A stretch of DNA of 63,932 nucleotides from an uncultured Oscillospiraceae bacterium (GCA_934589675.1 CAKTOF010000013.1:1-63932), one strand, 5' to 3'. Positions 1 to 9,306 are shown, counted from the first letter of the stretch. Notes: generated from the sequence alone by a model not told the origin. Translations and numbers: made by a program.

Positions 1-120
1 GGAGAGCCGGTTATTTCTTGACTACTCCTACACCTATGGCCTAAAAGTGGCGTGGGGACTGGATTGGATGCTTCTACCATACAAATTGCAAACCCGGTTT
101 GACCGCGGAGGGATATACAA
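1..120. other. leading edge, no complete gene
   Basis: No complete gene is visible here. The last bases (GGAGGGATATACAA) form the ribosome binding site of the gene that starts at 121. A TTGACT hexamer at 18-23 has no convincing -10 partner, so I do not call a promoter. Confidence 0.5.
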
Positions 121-1104
121 ATGGCAAGAACAGAGAAGCCGATCCTCAGCACAGATGCGCAGATCGCGCATCTGCAATCAAAGGGCGTAAAATTTGAAAA
201 GATCTCAATCGACGAGGCCCGCCAGTATCTGCGGGAAAACAACAACTATTTCAAGTTAAGAGCTTATCGCAAAAACTTTCCCAAGCATCCCGGCGGGAAG
301 CTGGCCGGGCAGTACATCGACCTCGACTTTGCCATGCTCAAAGACCTCGCGATCATCGACATGCGGCTGCGCTATGTTCTGATCCACATGGCGCTTGATA
401 TTGAACATTTCGCCAAAGTCAAACTTCTTACCCAAGTCGAAGAAGGCGGAAATGACGGATATTCTATCGTTACGGATTACATTGCACAGCTGGAAGCCGA
501 TGATGCCAAGTACGAAACGCGCCGAAAAGACACATTGTTAAAAGAGCTGGAACGAAACCGCGGCAACTCTTATTGCGGCGGCATCATCGAAAAATACGGC
601 AGCGGCTATCCGGTCTGGGCATTCGTCGAGATCATTCCATTGGGAACATTCATCCACTTTTACGGCTTCTGCGCAAGGCAACTCGGCAGCAAGGACTTGA
701 CGGACGACTACTACCTGCTGCAAAAAATCAAGCCTCTGCGCAACGCCGCCGCGCATAATAACTGCATTCTCCACAACCTGCGCGAAAAGGACGGAAACAG
801 CAAACCCAACTATTCTGTCCTACGCGCGTTAAAGGGAATCTCCAGGTCAACAAAAGACATCAAAATGAAAAATCCGCAAATGCAGCAGATGATCACACTT
901 CTGTACACGCACACCCGTATTGTGACAAGCGTCGGCGTTCACAATGCAGAACGGGACGCATTGGCCGATCTGTGTGGCAGAATGTATCATCATATTGATT
1001 TCTACTCACAAAACGCCACCATCACGACCGGCTTTGATTTTTTCAAGAAATCCGTTGACATTTTGTTTCCGCCCGGATATACTACTAATACATCGAAAAA
1101 ATGA
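121..1104 (+). CDS. Abi_2 (AbiD/AbiF-like) abortive infection protein with HEPN motif
   Basis: A 327-residue protein of the Abi_2 family, whose members act in abortive phage infection as HEPN-type ribonucleases. What can be seen: the N-terminal YFKLRAYRKNF block (about residues 43-53), a 'DLDFAMLKDLAIIDMRLR' helix, and an R207-N-A-A-A-H212 signature (R-x4-H) in the C-terminal half. That is the HEPN catalytic pattern. The start follows GGAGGGATATACA. It stands alone with no antitoxin gene beside it, and it is visibly less GC-rich than the genes to its right, which fits a transferred defence gene. Family assignment is fairly firm; a role in phage defence here is inference. Confidence 0.8.
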   Translation: MARTEKPILSTDAQIAHLQSKGVKFEKISIDEARQYLRENNNYFKLRAYRKNFPKHPGGKLAGQYIDLDFAMLKDLAIIDMRLRYVLIHMALDIEHFAKVKLLTQVEEGGNDGYSIVTDYIAQLEADDAKYETRRKDTLLKELERNRGNSYCGGIIEKYGSGYPVWAFVEIIPLGTFIHFYGFCARQLGSKDLTDDYYLLQKIKPLRNAAAHNNCILHNLREKDGNSKPNYSVLRALKGISRSTKDIKMKNPQMQQMITLLYTHTRIVTSVGVHNAERDALADLCGRMYHHIDFYSQNATITTGFDFFKKSVDILFPPGYTTNTSKK

Positions 1105-1177
1105 GTTAACTTTTCTCATTTTTGCGGAGCGGAATTGCATTTGCGATTTCGCTCTATTTTTTATATCTGATGACACA

Positions 1178-1212
1178 AACCCCGCGCTCCTTCCGGAGCG
1201 CGGGGTTTTGAT
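1178..1212. terminator. bidirectional rho-independent terminator
   Basis: Perfect 11-bp stem (1180-1190 with 1195-1205, CCCCGCGCTCC and its complement) around a TTCC loop, followed on the plus strand by TTTTGATTTTT. It sits between two convergent genes and can serve both. Confidence 0.85.
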
Positions 1213-1215
1213 TTT

Positions 1216-1647
1216 TCACCCGACCCGCTTCCCGCATCCCGGGCAGAAGGCGGCGGACTCGCCCAGCTGCGTGCCGCAATAGGGGCAGAAGTGGGGAGTT
1301 GGGCGGGGTTCCGGGGCGGGAGCTTCGGATTTTTTCTGTTTTTTCGGCTTGGCCGGGCGGGACGCATGGCGGTGGGAGATGCCGAGCCAGATGTAATAGC
1401 TCGCGGTCAGGGCGGCGGAGATCACAAGCGCGATGAGCGCGGCGCGGCGGTATTGCGTCCACGCGTCGACGCGGTCCAAAAGCGCGGCGGCCTCGTCGAC
1501 GGAGCGGACGGCCGTGTCGAGGAAGTCCGCGCCGGAGACGGCGGCGCGGGCGCGGCGCAGGGCGACGGACGCCCAGACGAGCGCGCCGCCCGACAGCGCG
1601 GTCAGCAGCCACAAAAAGCACTGCTGGCAGATGCGTTTTGCCTTCAT
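1216..1647 (-). CDS. zinc-ribbon membrane protein
   Basis: A 143-residue protein with two membrane segments (about residues 8-30 and 68-90), a charged Pro/Lys-rich linker, and a C-terminal zinc ribbon made of two CxxC knuckles (CPYCG...CPGCG). The zinc ribbon is of the short 'zinc_ribbon_2' type common at the ends of Firmicute membrane proteins; no enzymatic role is implied. The start is the ATG that overlaps the stop of the upstream gene as ATGA (1644-1647), so the two are translationally coupled. It is the last gene of a three-gene envelope operon and ends just before a bidirectional terminator. Confidence 0.7.
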   Translation of the reverse strand: MKAKRICQQCFLWLLTALSGGALVWASVALRRARAAVSGADFLDTAVRSVDEAAALLDRVDAWTQYRRAALIALVISAALTASYYIWLGISHRHASRPAKPKKQKKSEAPAPEPRPTPHFCPYCGTQLGESAAFCPGCGKRVG

Positions 1648-3218
1648 TGCGCGTCCTCCTTCTTCCTGTGCCAGAACACGAGCGCGTAAGCCACAAGCAT
1701 CAGCCCGAGCGCGGCGCACACGAGCATGGGCAGATAATGCAAAACCGAGCCGCCCGAACCGGTGCTTCCGGCGTCCGGACCGGAATCCGCATCCGGAGCC
1801 GCCGGGCCGCCGGTGCGCGTGATGACGGCCGTGTAGACGGCCTCGTTGCCGAGCGCGTCGGCGGCCGTGACGGTGACGGCGTTCTCGCCGAACGCAAGCG
1901 GAATGTCGACGGAGAAGCCGCCGGACGCGCCGAGCTCGGCCGCCGCGCCGCCGACCGTGACGCTTGCCGCGTCCGGTGCAGCGCCGACAAGGGTGAGCGT
2001 GTCGAGCGCCGTCGTCATGCCGTCGTAGGCCTCGGCCATCGTGAGCATCGGGGCGGTGCGGTCGACGAAGACGCTGCGCGCGTAGCGCCAGATGACGCCG
2101 TCTGCGTCTGTATACCACGCGGAAATGTCGTTCCACCCGTCGGCCAGAACGACGGACACCGTGCCGCTGCCCGAAAGCGACAGCTCCGTCTCGTTTTCGC
2201 CGACGCGCACCGTGGCGAGCGTGCCGTCCATGTTTGCATAGTCCATGCCGAGCCGCAGGCGATTGATCGCCTCGACGTCCTCGATCTCGAGCCCGGACGC
2301 GGCGAGATCGACCGTTTTCGCGGCCGTCCGGCCGTACACGCCGCCGGACTGCACGGTAACTTCAACGCGGATGGAGCCGGCGGCGGGGTCAAATCCGAGC
2401 GTTGCCTCCCCGTCTCCCGGGTCGAACGTGTCAAAATACGCAGGCTCCTCCGCGCCGTCTTCAAAGAGCGCCACGAGCACCTGCTCGGCGCTCCACGGCA
2501 GCCCCTCCCACGCGGCGTAGGCAAGGTATTCCTCCGGCTCGACCGTCAGCGTGAACTCCGGCGCGTCCTCCGCGCCGTCCGGCGCCCATGCAAATGGCGA
2601 AGAATACGCCACGTCCTCGCAGTCCGTGCCGCTGACCGTCCGCGTGACGGTCAGCTTGAGCATCCACGCGTCATACGCGCGGAGGTCGTCCAGATAGACC
2701 GTCCGGCTGACGGCGCTGTTTGCGCTGGCCGAGCCAGTCGTAAGCGGGATCTCATCGCCGCCGGGCGAAATGACCGCGCCGATGCGGTAGTCATACGAGT
2801 AATCCTCGTCCATCGTGACGGTAAAGTCCGCCTGCATGCGGCCTTCTTCGGCCGCGGAGGCCGTAAACGCCGTGATCTCCGGCACAGGCAGATAGTCGAA
2901 CATTGAGATGGCGACCTGCTCCGTGCCGCGCTTTTCAAGGTCGACGGACCACTGCCCCGCCGGCGCGTCGAAAATGACGTAGAGCATCGCGCCGTCGCTC
3001 ACAGTCGTGCGCGTGCGGTCGGACTGCTCGAGCGGGTCAAAGACCGTGCCGTCCGGCGCGATGAATTTTATGGGCGGCTGCGCGTCCGTCCATGTGACGG
3101 AGATGACGACGTCGCGCTGCGACTCCAAATAGTGAAATTCCTGCTGCGCGGCCAGCGCCGTCAGGCCGAGCAGCGCGATCGTGAAGGCGAGCAGGATGAG
3201 CCGATAGATTTTTTTCAT
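1644..3218 (-). CDS. membrane-anchored extracellular Ig-like/beta-sandwich protein
   Basis: A 524-residue protein with an N-terminal signal peptide (about residues 1-24, MKKIYRLILLAFTIALLGL), a long acidic extracellular part, and a C-terminal membrane anchor ending HRKKEDAQ. About 90 residues before the anchor resemble a bacterial Ig-like domain (DRTAPML...FGENAVTVTAADALGNEA). The earlier part repeats beta-rich stretches but matches no family I recognise. The start at 3218 follows AAGGAGGCGCGCAGAAC. Its stop overlaps the start of the zinc-ribbon gene, and it begins 16 bases after the VWA gene, so the three are one operon. Probably a surface scaffold or an accessory of the VWA protein; function unknown. 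Confidence 0.7.
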   Translation of the reverse strand: MKKIYRLILLAFTIALLGLTALAAQQEFHYLESQRDVVISVTWTDAQPPIKFIAPDGTVFDPLEQSDRTRTTVSDGAMLYVIFDAPAGQWSVDLEKRGTEQVAISMFDYLPVPEITAFTASAAEEGRMQADFTVTMDEDYSYDYRIGAVISPGGDEIPLTTGSASANSAVSRTVYLDDLRAYDAWMLKLTVTRTVSGTDCEDVAYSSPFAWAPDGAEDAPEFTLTVEPEEYLAYAAWEGLPWSAEQVLVALFEDGAEEPAYFDTFDPGDGEATLGFDPAAGSIRVEVTVQSGGVYGRTAAKTVDLAASGLEIEDVEAINRLRLGMDYANMDGTLATVRVGENETELSLSGSGTVSVVLADGWNDISAWYTDADGVIWRYARSVFVDRTAPMLTMAEAYDGMTTALDTLTLVGAAPDAASVTVGGAAAELGASGGFSVDIPLAFGENAVTVTAADALGNEAVYTAVITRTGGPAAPDADSGPDAGSTGSGGSVLHYLPMLVCAALGLMLVAYALVFWHRKKEDAQ

Positions 3219-3234
3219 GTTCTGCGCGCCTCCT

Positions 3235-6200
3235 TTAATAGAAATACGTGTCGAGCCCGGTGCTCGGCGTGATGTACAGATGGACGCCGGAGTACTTGCC
3301 CTTTTCGTTCGTGCCGCGGACGATGAGCGAGAACTGCATCTCGCCGCGCGAATTTTCATAGATGCCGATGAGCGCGTCGCCCGCGACGTTCCAGTCCGCG
3401 CGCAGGATCCACCAGCCGATGTCGTAGCCGACCTGCCCGTTCAACCACAGGCTCGCGCAGACGGGATAGCCGAGCACAATCTCGCCCGAGCCCTGAAGCT
3501 GGACGTAGCAGCTCTTCGACTCCCACTTCGACCCCAGCGTCAGCTTGACGCGGGCGCCGGCCTGATCGTTTTTGTAAAATCCGAGCAGCTCGTTCGTGTA
3601 GTCGAATTTGCCCAGCTCGATCTCGCACTTGCCGCAATCCAGGACGTTCAGAAGATTCAGGTCGGCCTCGAACGCCAGCTGCAGCTCCTTGAGCGTACAC
3701 GTCAGCTTGCAGTCCTTGAGCGACGCGAGCGCGAGCGCCTTGCCCCGCTCGCCGGTCAGAAATTCCGCAAGCTTCGGGAATTTCGGCTGGATGTCGCCGG
3801 CCGTGACCTCGAAGTTCACCTCGATCGGAGAAAGCAGCAGGTTGGCAAGCAGCGCCTTTTCGTCGTCATACTCCGAAAAGCCGGACAGCTTGAAGCCGAA
3901 GTCGCGCATGGCGATCGGCACGGGCGTCTTGACAAGGTCGACGGACGTCCCGCCGGTCGAGAGCGAAATGGCGTCGAACTTTCCGTCCTTCCACTCCAGC
4001 CCCGCGCCGAGGCTGTCGCACTCGCCCAGCGCCTTGAACGAGATCTCCATCTCGATCGAGTAGTCGTTCGCGATCGTGTCGATGTCGGCGTCAAAGCTCG
4101 TGAGCACGGCCGGCAGCGTCACAAAGTTGAACGCGTCGTCGTCATAGTCCGTGAAGTCCGAGAAGCTGACGGTGGCGATAAGGCCGACGTCCGTCGCGCT
4201 CAGCATCATGCTCGCCGCCGCGTCGTAGCTCTTCTGGAACTCCTGCGGCAGGCCGCGCGCGAGCTGCTTTTGCAGCGGGAAGTGGAACCCGAGGTCGAAC
4301 ACGTCGAGCTGCACGCCGTCCGGGTAGACGGACACGCGCTGGTCGCCCGAGATGAAGAACATGAAGTTGATGTCCCCGTTCAGGCTGACGGCGTCCACGG
4401 GGAAGTCCTCGTAATCGCCCGCGTCATACGGGTCGTTGTAAATCGCAAAGCTACCGAGCGCGGGGAGCACAACGTCGACGCCCTTTCTCGCCATATACGC
4501 GGCGAGGCCGCGGCTGTTGTCCGCCGCGTAGGCGACATACGAGCCGGCGTTGTCCGTGACGGTCACATAGTCCGTGTCGCGCTGCGCGCCGGTGATGGTC
4601 ACGTCGCCGCGGAAGTGCAGATAGCCGTTCATCGTGACGCCGCCTGAGAGCGTGACGGCCCCGTCCGGCGCGGTGTAGAGCTGAAGCGCCGTGAATTCAT
4701 ACGCGCCGTAGCGGTACGACTTCTCCGTCCCCGGCACGGCGAGCGTCAGCTCATGCTCGAGTGTCACCGACTCGCCGCGCAAGGAGATCTCCAGGTCATA
4801 AACGCCCATGGCGACGTTTGCCGGGACGGTCAATGCGTATGTATTTTTGTCGCGGAACACGGCCGAAAGCTCGTATTCCACCGCGCCGGAGAGCTGCACG
4901 GTGATCTCGTCGCCCGCGTCAAAGCCCTTGCCGCGAAGCAAGACCGTCTGCGCGCACGAGGCGCGGTAGAGCAGCTTCGTCGAAAGGCCGTAGACCGTCA
5001 GGTCGTCGTCGACGACGGTGTAGGCGGTGAAATTGTCCTTCCCGGCGTTCGAGTACTCCGGCTCCTGCAGATAATACGTCTTTTCGGCGCGGCCGAGCTC
5101 GTCCGTGACGGAAAGCGCGAGCGTGCGCTCGTTGAGGGTCGTATTCTTGGCCGTGTAGGTCAGGACGTACTGGCTCGTGAGCTGGCGATGGATGAAGTCG
5201 TAGAACACGGCGAGGCTCTCGTCGCTGTCGACGTAGAGGAAGCTGCCGTTGCCCGCGTCTGCAAGAAGCGTCAGGTACTCCGTGTCGACGCTCGCGCCGA
5301 GGCCGAGGGTGTAGACCGTCGCGGCGTTTCGCGCGGCGAGCGCGCCGATCGTGTCGCGGATGTCCTTTTCGCCGCGCGGATCGTTGTCCTCGCCGTCGGT
5401 GAGCAGGATGGCAATGTTGTTGGCGCGGACGTCCTCCGGGAACGAGCCGAGGCTGTCCTCCAGCGCGGAGAACATATTCGTGCCGCCGTAGGCGCCGATC
5501 TGCCCGGCCGCCGCCGCGACCGTATCCGGGTCGGACGTAAAGCCGCTGTCATAGGTGATGTTGTCGTCGAAGCAGACGACGCGCACCTCCTCGCCGGGGT
5601 CCATATTCTCGGCGAAGCGGATGACGGCGTTTTTCAGGCTGTCCACGCTGCCGCTCATGCTGCCGGAGACGTCGCACAGCAGCGTCACGCGCGAGACGGC
5701 GTATTCAAGGTGCTCGATCTCGAACTCCCCGATGGCCGAGCCGCAGTCGCGCACCTGCAGGATCTGCTTCACGCTGTTCTCGTCCACCGCGCCGGAGGCG
5801 CTGACCTGAATGCGCGCGCGCACGCGGGGAAACTCCGTCTTGTCGATGGCGCCGATGTTCAGCACGGCCGTCCTGCGGCTGACCGAGCCGGTCATAAAGC
5901 CCGCGAAGCTCTCCTGCTCCGCGTCCGCGGCGGGATCGGCCTGCGCGGCCGGAACAGGGACGGGCGTCGCGCTGTCCAGGGCTTCGTCCACGAGCGCGGC
6001 GACCTTTTTGAGATCCTCCGTCCCGCCTTCGCTGCTGCCGGAGATGATGCCGAGCAGCTCGCTCATGGGGACGGTGTACTGCGCGTCGTCGCTCGTCGAG
6101 ACCGTGCCGAACGCCGCGTCGAGGTAGGCGTCCGCGGCCGTCTCGTTGCCGCCGTACTGCTCGAGCCGGGCGAGCGACAGGTACGCCTTGCTCTCGAGCG

Positions 6201-7311
6201 TGCCCGCGTTCGGGACGGCGCGGCCGATGGCGCGGCGCAGCGCGGCCGGAGCCGTGTGCTCCGTCAGGCTTTTCAGGCTGTCCAGCTTCTCCTCATAGCT
6301 GCGCCGCACGGCTCTGGGGCTGTCCGAGAGCGCCGCGTCGAAAACGCGCTCGCACTGCGCCACGACGCGCTCGGCCCGCTCGTCGCGGCGGCCGGTGAAG
6401 TCCTCTGTAAAATCGCTCCCGCGCACGAGGCCGGAGGTGTAGAGGTCAGATGCGACCATAAGCTCCGGCAGGCTCGCGCCGTCATCAAGGCCGGCGGCCA
6501 CGTCGTCGTACCGCCCGAGCAGGATGCAGCCCTTGAGCCGCGCGAGGCGAAGGCCGGCGTTTTGGCTCAGCGCCGGGTCGGCGTCCATCCGCTCGCCGAG
6601 GTCGGAGACGGCGCGGCGGACGCGCGTCTCGTCAAATTCGCCCGTTTTGCGCAGCGCGGAAAATTCGGACGTGATGCGCGCGGCAAGCTCCGCGGCCTCG
6701 GCTGCGCCGCTGTTTTGTTCATCGAGCAAATCGCGCAGCGCGTTTTCCACGCGCGCGGCGGCCGTTTCCGCGTCCGGCGCAGAATTTGCCGCCGTGATCC
6801 CGTAGGCCGCCGGATCTGCGCCCTGCGCGGACAAAAACGCCGCCATGGATCCGCCGCCGCCCGCAGACGCGAGCGCGCCGGCCGCGCCGAGCTCATCGTC
6901 CGGGACGTTTTCTCCCAGCGCGGCGGCTTTTTCGTACAAAAGCGCCGCCTGCGCCCAGCGCCCGCGAAGCGCAAAAAGCCGCGCGCGGGCGAGCACCGAC
7001 GCGCCGTCCGTGCCGCTGGCGAGCAGCGCGTCGGCCTCGTCATAGCAGCCGTCCAAAGCGTAGCGCTGCGCGAGCAGCAGGTCGTTTTCCGTCTGGTCGT
7101 ATGAAATTGCCGCCTCCTGCGCCGCAGGATCCTCCGCGCGGTGTGAAAGCGCCGACCGCACGCCGAGCGTGCCGGTCACGGCCGCGAGCGCGAGCACGGC
7201 GGCGCACACGATCCACGCATCCGCCCCGCGGTAGCGCCGCAGCGCCGCGATGACCACGAGCAGCGCGCCCGTGACCGCGAGCGGGATGGCAAATTGCAGA
7301 CAGAGGTTCAT
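3235..7311 (-). CDS. giant VWA-domain surface protein
   Basis: A 1358-residue protein. Two hydrophobic segments occupy residues 8-25 and 33-53. A long Ala/Glu-rich helical, TPR-like region follows (about 75-460). Then comes a von Willebrand A domain at about 543-720 with a complete MIDAS motif (DVSGSMSG near residue 546, later TNMFSAL and LLTDGEDNDP). The last 600 residues are beta-rich and unrecognised, ending TGLDTYFY. VWA domains bind ligands through a metal ion. Here the domain probably faces outward from the N-terminal anchor, though topology is uncertain. The start is set by AAGGAGGCGGAGAG before the ATG. First gene of an operon with the Ig-like and zinc-ribbon membrane proteins. No promoter is visible in the 72 bases upstream, so it may depend on read-through from the NSS gene. 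Confidence 0.75.
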   Translation of the reverse strand: MNLCLQFAIPLAVTGALLVVIAALRRYRGADAWIVCAAVLALAAVTGTLGVRSALSHRAEDPAAQEAAISYDQTENDLLLAQRYALDGCYDEADALLASGTDGASVLARARLFALRGRWAQAALLYEKAAALGENVPDDELGAAGALASAGGGGSMAAFLSAQGADPAAYGITAANSAPDAETAAARVENALRDLLDEQNSGAAEAAELAARITSEFSALRKTGEFDETRVRRAVSDLGERMDADPALSQNAGLRLARLKGCILLGRYDDVAAGLDDGASLPELMVASDLYTSGLVRGSDFTEDFTGRRDERAERVVAQCERVFDAALSDSPRAVRRSYEEKLDSLKSLTEHTAPAALRRAIGRAVPNAGTLESKAYLSLARLEQYGGNETAADAYLDAAFGTVSTSDDAQYTVPMSELLGIISGSSEGGTEDLKKVAALVDEALDSATPVPVPAAQADPAADAEQESFAGFMTGSVSRRTAVLNIGAIDKTEFPRVRARIQVSASGAVDENSVKQILQVRDCGSAIGEFEIEHLEYAVSRVTLLCDVSGSMSGSVDSLKNAVIRFAENMDPGEEVRVVCFDDNITYDSGFTSDPDTVAAAAGQIGAYGGTNMFSALEDSLGSFPEDVRANNIAILLTDGEDNDPRGEKDIRDTIGALAARNAATVYTLGLGASVDTEYLTLLADAGNGSFLYVDSDESLAVFYDFIHRQLTSQYVLTYTAKNTTLNERTLALSVTDELGRAEKTYYLQEPEYSNAGKDNFTAYTVVDDDLTVYGLSTKLLYRASCAQTVLLRGKGFDAGDEITVQLSGAVEYELSAVFRDKNTYALTVPANVAMGVYDLEISLRGESVTLEHELTLAVPGTEKSYRYGAYEFTALQLYTAPDGAVTLSGGVTMNGYLHFRGDVTITGAQRDTDYVTVTDNAGSYVAYAADNSRGLAAYMARKGVDVVLPALGSFAIYNDPYDAGDYEDFPVDAVSLNGDINFMFFISGDQRVSVYPDGVQLDVFDLGFHFPLQKQLARGLPQEFQKSYDAAASMMLSATDVGLIATVSFSDFTDYDDDAFNFVTLPAVLTSFDADIDTIANDYSIEMEISFKALGECDSLGAGLEWKDGKFDAISLSTGGTSVDLVKTPVPIAMRDFGFKLSGFSEYDDEKALLANLLLSPIEVNFEVTAGDIQPKFPKLAEFLTGERGKALALASLKDCKLTCTLKELQLAFEADLNLLNVLDCGKCEIELGKFDYTNELLGFYKNDQAGARVKLTLGSKWESKSCYVQLQGSGEIVLGYPVCASLWLNGQVGYDIGWWILRADWNVAGDALIGIYENSRGEMQFSLIVRGTNEKGKYSGVHLYITPSTGLDTYFY

Positions 7312-7340
7312 CTCTCCGCCTCCTTCCGGTCTCTCTTCTG

Positions 7341-7372
7341 AAAAAATGCCGCTCCGGCGCGCGGAGCGGCAT
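7341..7372 (-). terminator. rho-independent terminator of the NSS transporter gene
   Basis: Stem TGCCGCTCC (7347-7355) with GGAGCGGCA (7363-7371). On the minus strand it is followed by TTTTTT. It lies just downstream of the symporter stop. Confidence 0.85.
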
Positions 7373-7383
7373 AAAATCGGCTC

Positions 7384-8742
7384 TCAGCCGACAAGTCCGA
7401 TGACAAAGATCGCGAGGATCATCACCGGCAGCACGATGCGGAACACCCACTTCATCCACGGCGCGATCTTCGGGCCTTTTCCCTCGTTGGCCTCGGCGCG
7501 GTAGCGGTCGAAGCCCCAGCCCCAGCGCGTGACGCAGAAGAGCAGGTACACAAGCGAGCCGAGCGGCAGCAGGATATTGCTGACGAGGAAGTCCTCCGTG
7601 TCGAGCACGTCGCGGCCGCCGATGAGGTGGACATTGCTCCAGAGGTTGTAGCCCAGCACGCACGGGACGCTCAGGATCAGGATCGCAGCGCCCGAGATGA
7701 GCGCGGCTTTTTTGCGGCTCCAGCCGAACAGATCCATGCACGAGGCCATGATGTTCTCAATGACGGCGATGACCGTCGAGAACGACGCGAACGTCATGAA
7801 CAGGAAGAACAGCGCGCCCCAGACGCGGCCGCCCGCCATGTTGACGAACACGTTCGGCAGCGTCTCGAAAATGAGGCTCGGGCCGCTCGTGACCTCGACG
7901 CCGTAGCTGAAGCACGCCGGGAAGATGATCAGCCCCGCCATGATGGCCACGAACGTGTCAAGCCCGCAGATGCGCGCGCCCTCGCCGAGCAGCGTGTGCT
8001 CGCGGCTCATGTAGCTGCCGAAGATCTCCATGGCGGCGATGCCGAGGCTCAGCGTGAAAAACGCCTGATTCATCGCCGCGGCGACGACGCTGCCGATGCT
8101 CTTCACATTCTTCAGGCTCGGCACGAGATAAAACCGGATGCCCTCCGCCGCGCCCGAGAGCGTGAGGCTGTGCACCGCGAGCACGACGATGAGCGCGAAC
8201 AGCGCGGCCATCATGACCTTGCTCACGCGCTCAAGCCCCTTCTGCACGCCGATGCTGCAAATAAGCGTGCCCGCGACGACCGTCACGGCCATCCACAATC
8301 CCATCTCGCCGGGGCTTGCCAGCATGTCGAAAAACACCTGCCCGCTGGCCTCGGCGCTCATGCCGGACGGGAACGCGCCGGACGCGAACTTCACAAAATA
8401 GTTCAGCATCCAGCCGGACACGGTCGTGTAGTACATCATGAGCAGCACGCAGCCGGCGATGGCGAACCACCCGTGGATGTGCCACTTCGCGCCCGGCTTC
8501 TCGAGCGCCTTGTACGCCAGGACGGCGCTCTTGCGGCTGGCGCGGCCGACGGCCAGCTCCATCGTCAGCACCGGAAGCCCCAGCACGACGAGCATGACGA
8601 GATAGACAAGCACAAAAAGCCCGCCGCCGTTCTGACCGGCGACAAACGGAAAGCGCCAGACGTTGCCGATGCCGATGGCGCAGCCCGCGCTCACGAGCAG
8701 AAAGCCGATGCGCGAGCCAAATGATTCTCTTCCCACATTCAT
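7384..8742 (-). CDS. neurotransmitter:sodium symporter (NSS/SNF family)
   Basis: A 452-residue polytopic membrane protein of the NSS family (LeuT, MhsT, TnaT), which imports amino acids or related amines with sodium. The TM1 unwound segment is clear (GCAIGIGNVWRFPF, about residues 20-33) and is followed by NGGGLFVLVYL and the conserved ELAVGR loop. The length fits the short bacterial branch, which often has 11 membrane helices. It has its own strong promoter and terminator. The substrate cannot be told from the sequence; MhsT/TnaT-type members carry hydrophobic or aromatic amino acids. Confidence 0.9.
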   Translation of the reverse strand: MNVGRESFGSRIGFLLVSAGCAIGIGNVWRFPFVAGQNGGGLFVLVYLVMLVVLGLPVLTMELAVGRASRKSAVLAYKALEKPGAKWHIHGWFAIAGCVLLMMYYTTVSGWMLNYFVKFASGAFPSGMSAEASGQVFFDMLASPGEMGLWMAVTVVAGTLICSIGVQKGLERVSKVMMAALFALIVVLAVHSLTLSGAAEGIRFYLVPSLKNVKSIGSVVAAAMNQAFFTLSLGIAAMEIFGSYMSREHTLLGEGARICGLDTFVAIMAGLIIFPACFSYGVEVTSGPSLIFETLPNVFVNMAGGRVWGALFFLFMTFASFSTVIAVIENIMASCMDLFGWSRKKAALISGAAILILSVPCVLGYNLWSNVHLIGGRDVLDTEDFLVSNILLPLGSLVYLLFCVTRWGWGFDRYRAEANEGKGPKIAPWMKWVFRIVLPVMILAIFVIGLVG

Positions 8743-8775
8743 TCTCCTTCAATTCCGGATATATTCCCAATTTGC

Positions 8776-8804
8776 AGTATACGAAAAACCGCACGTCCTG
8801 TCAA
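8776..8804 (-). promoter_or_regulatory. sigma-70 promoter of the NSS gene
   Basis: TTGACA (8799-8804), 17-base spacer, TATACT (8776-8781), read on the minus strand. It lies immediately downstream of the terminator of the CBS gene. Confidence 0.85.
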
Positions 8805-8810
8805 GGTGCG

Positions 8811-8847
8811 CAAAAAAAGCGCCGCCCGGGTTTTCCGGGCGGCGCGG
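8811..8847 (-). terminator. rho-independent terminator of the CBS-pair gene
   Basis: Stem GCGCCGCCCGG (8819-8829) with its complement at 8835-8845, followed on the minus strand by seven T residues (8812-8818). Confidence 0.9.
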
Positions 8848-8851
8848 GGTC

Positions 8852-9277
8852 TCAGACGGGAACTGTTTCTTTCTTGGCAATGTAATTTTCGAGGCAGTAT
8901 TGGACGATCGCCTTTCGCGGGATGATGCCGATGAACGCGTTTTTGTCGTCGATGACGGGGACGAAGTTCTGATCCGTCGCCTTGGCGAACAGATCCTCGA
9001 TGTTCGTGTCGATGGATACGGGTGCGTTGTCGCAGCGGTGGCTGATGTCCATGATGCAGATCTGTTCGGCGCGCTTCATGTCGCCGCCGCAGACGTTTTT
9101 GAGCGCCCAGAGAAGGTCTCCCTCCGTCAGCGTCCCGCAGTATTCGCCCTGCCGGTTCAAGATGGCAAGGGAGGTATAGCTGTTGTGCTCCATGCGCTCA
9201 ATGGCCTGCCGGACGGTGTCGTCGTCGTCGAGGTAAATACAGTCTGTCTTGGGCGTCAGGAAAAAAAGAATGTTCAA
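8852..9277 (-). CDS. CBS-pair protein
   Basis: A 141-residue protein consisting of two CBS domains (about residues 8-65 and 75-135). CBS pairs bind adenine nucleotides, for example c-di-AMP in DarB/CbpB-like stand-alone proteins, and act as regulators. Visible motifs are TVRQAIERMEHNSYTSLAILN..GEYCGTLTEGDLL and FVPVIDDKNAFIGIIPRKAI. The start is a TTG eight bases after AGGAGG. It is monocistronic, with an extended -10 promoter upstream and a terminator downstream. The ligand is not determined. Confidence 0.85.
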   Translation of the reverse strand: MNILFFLTPKTDCIYLDDDDTVRQAIERMEHNSYTSLAILNRQGEYCGTLTEGDLLWALKNVCGGDMKRAEQICIMDISHRCDNAPVSIDTNIEDLFAKATDQNFVPVIDDKNAFIGIIPRKAIVQYCLENYIAKKETVPV

Positions 9278-9300
9278 CTCCAGTTCCTCCTCTCCCGAAC

Positions 9301-9306
9301 ATTATA
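9301..9306 (-). promoter_or_regulatory. extended -10 promoter of the CBS gene
   Basis: The minus strand reads TGCTATAAT, an extended -10 (TGnTATAAT) 23 bases before the TTG start. No good -35 is visible. Confidence 0.6.

Noticed and set aside
3217..7104. Very long open frames antisense to the VWA gene, and similar ones opposite transketolase, metY and the 59-kb SBP
   Set aside because: They are Arg/Ala/Val/Asp-rich mirror frames of GC-rich genes, lack ribosome sites and match no family; the opposite strand carries recognisable proteins.
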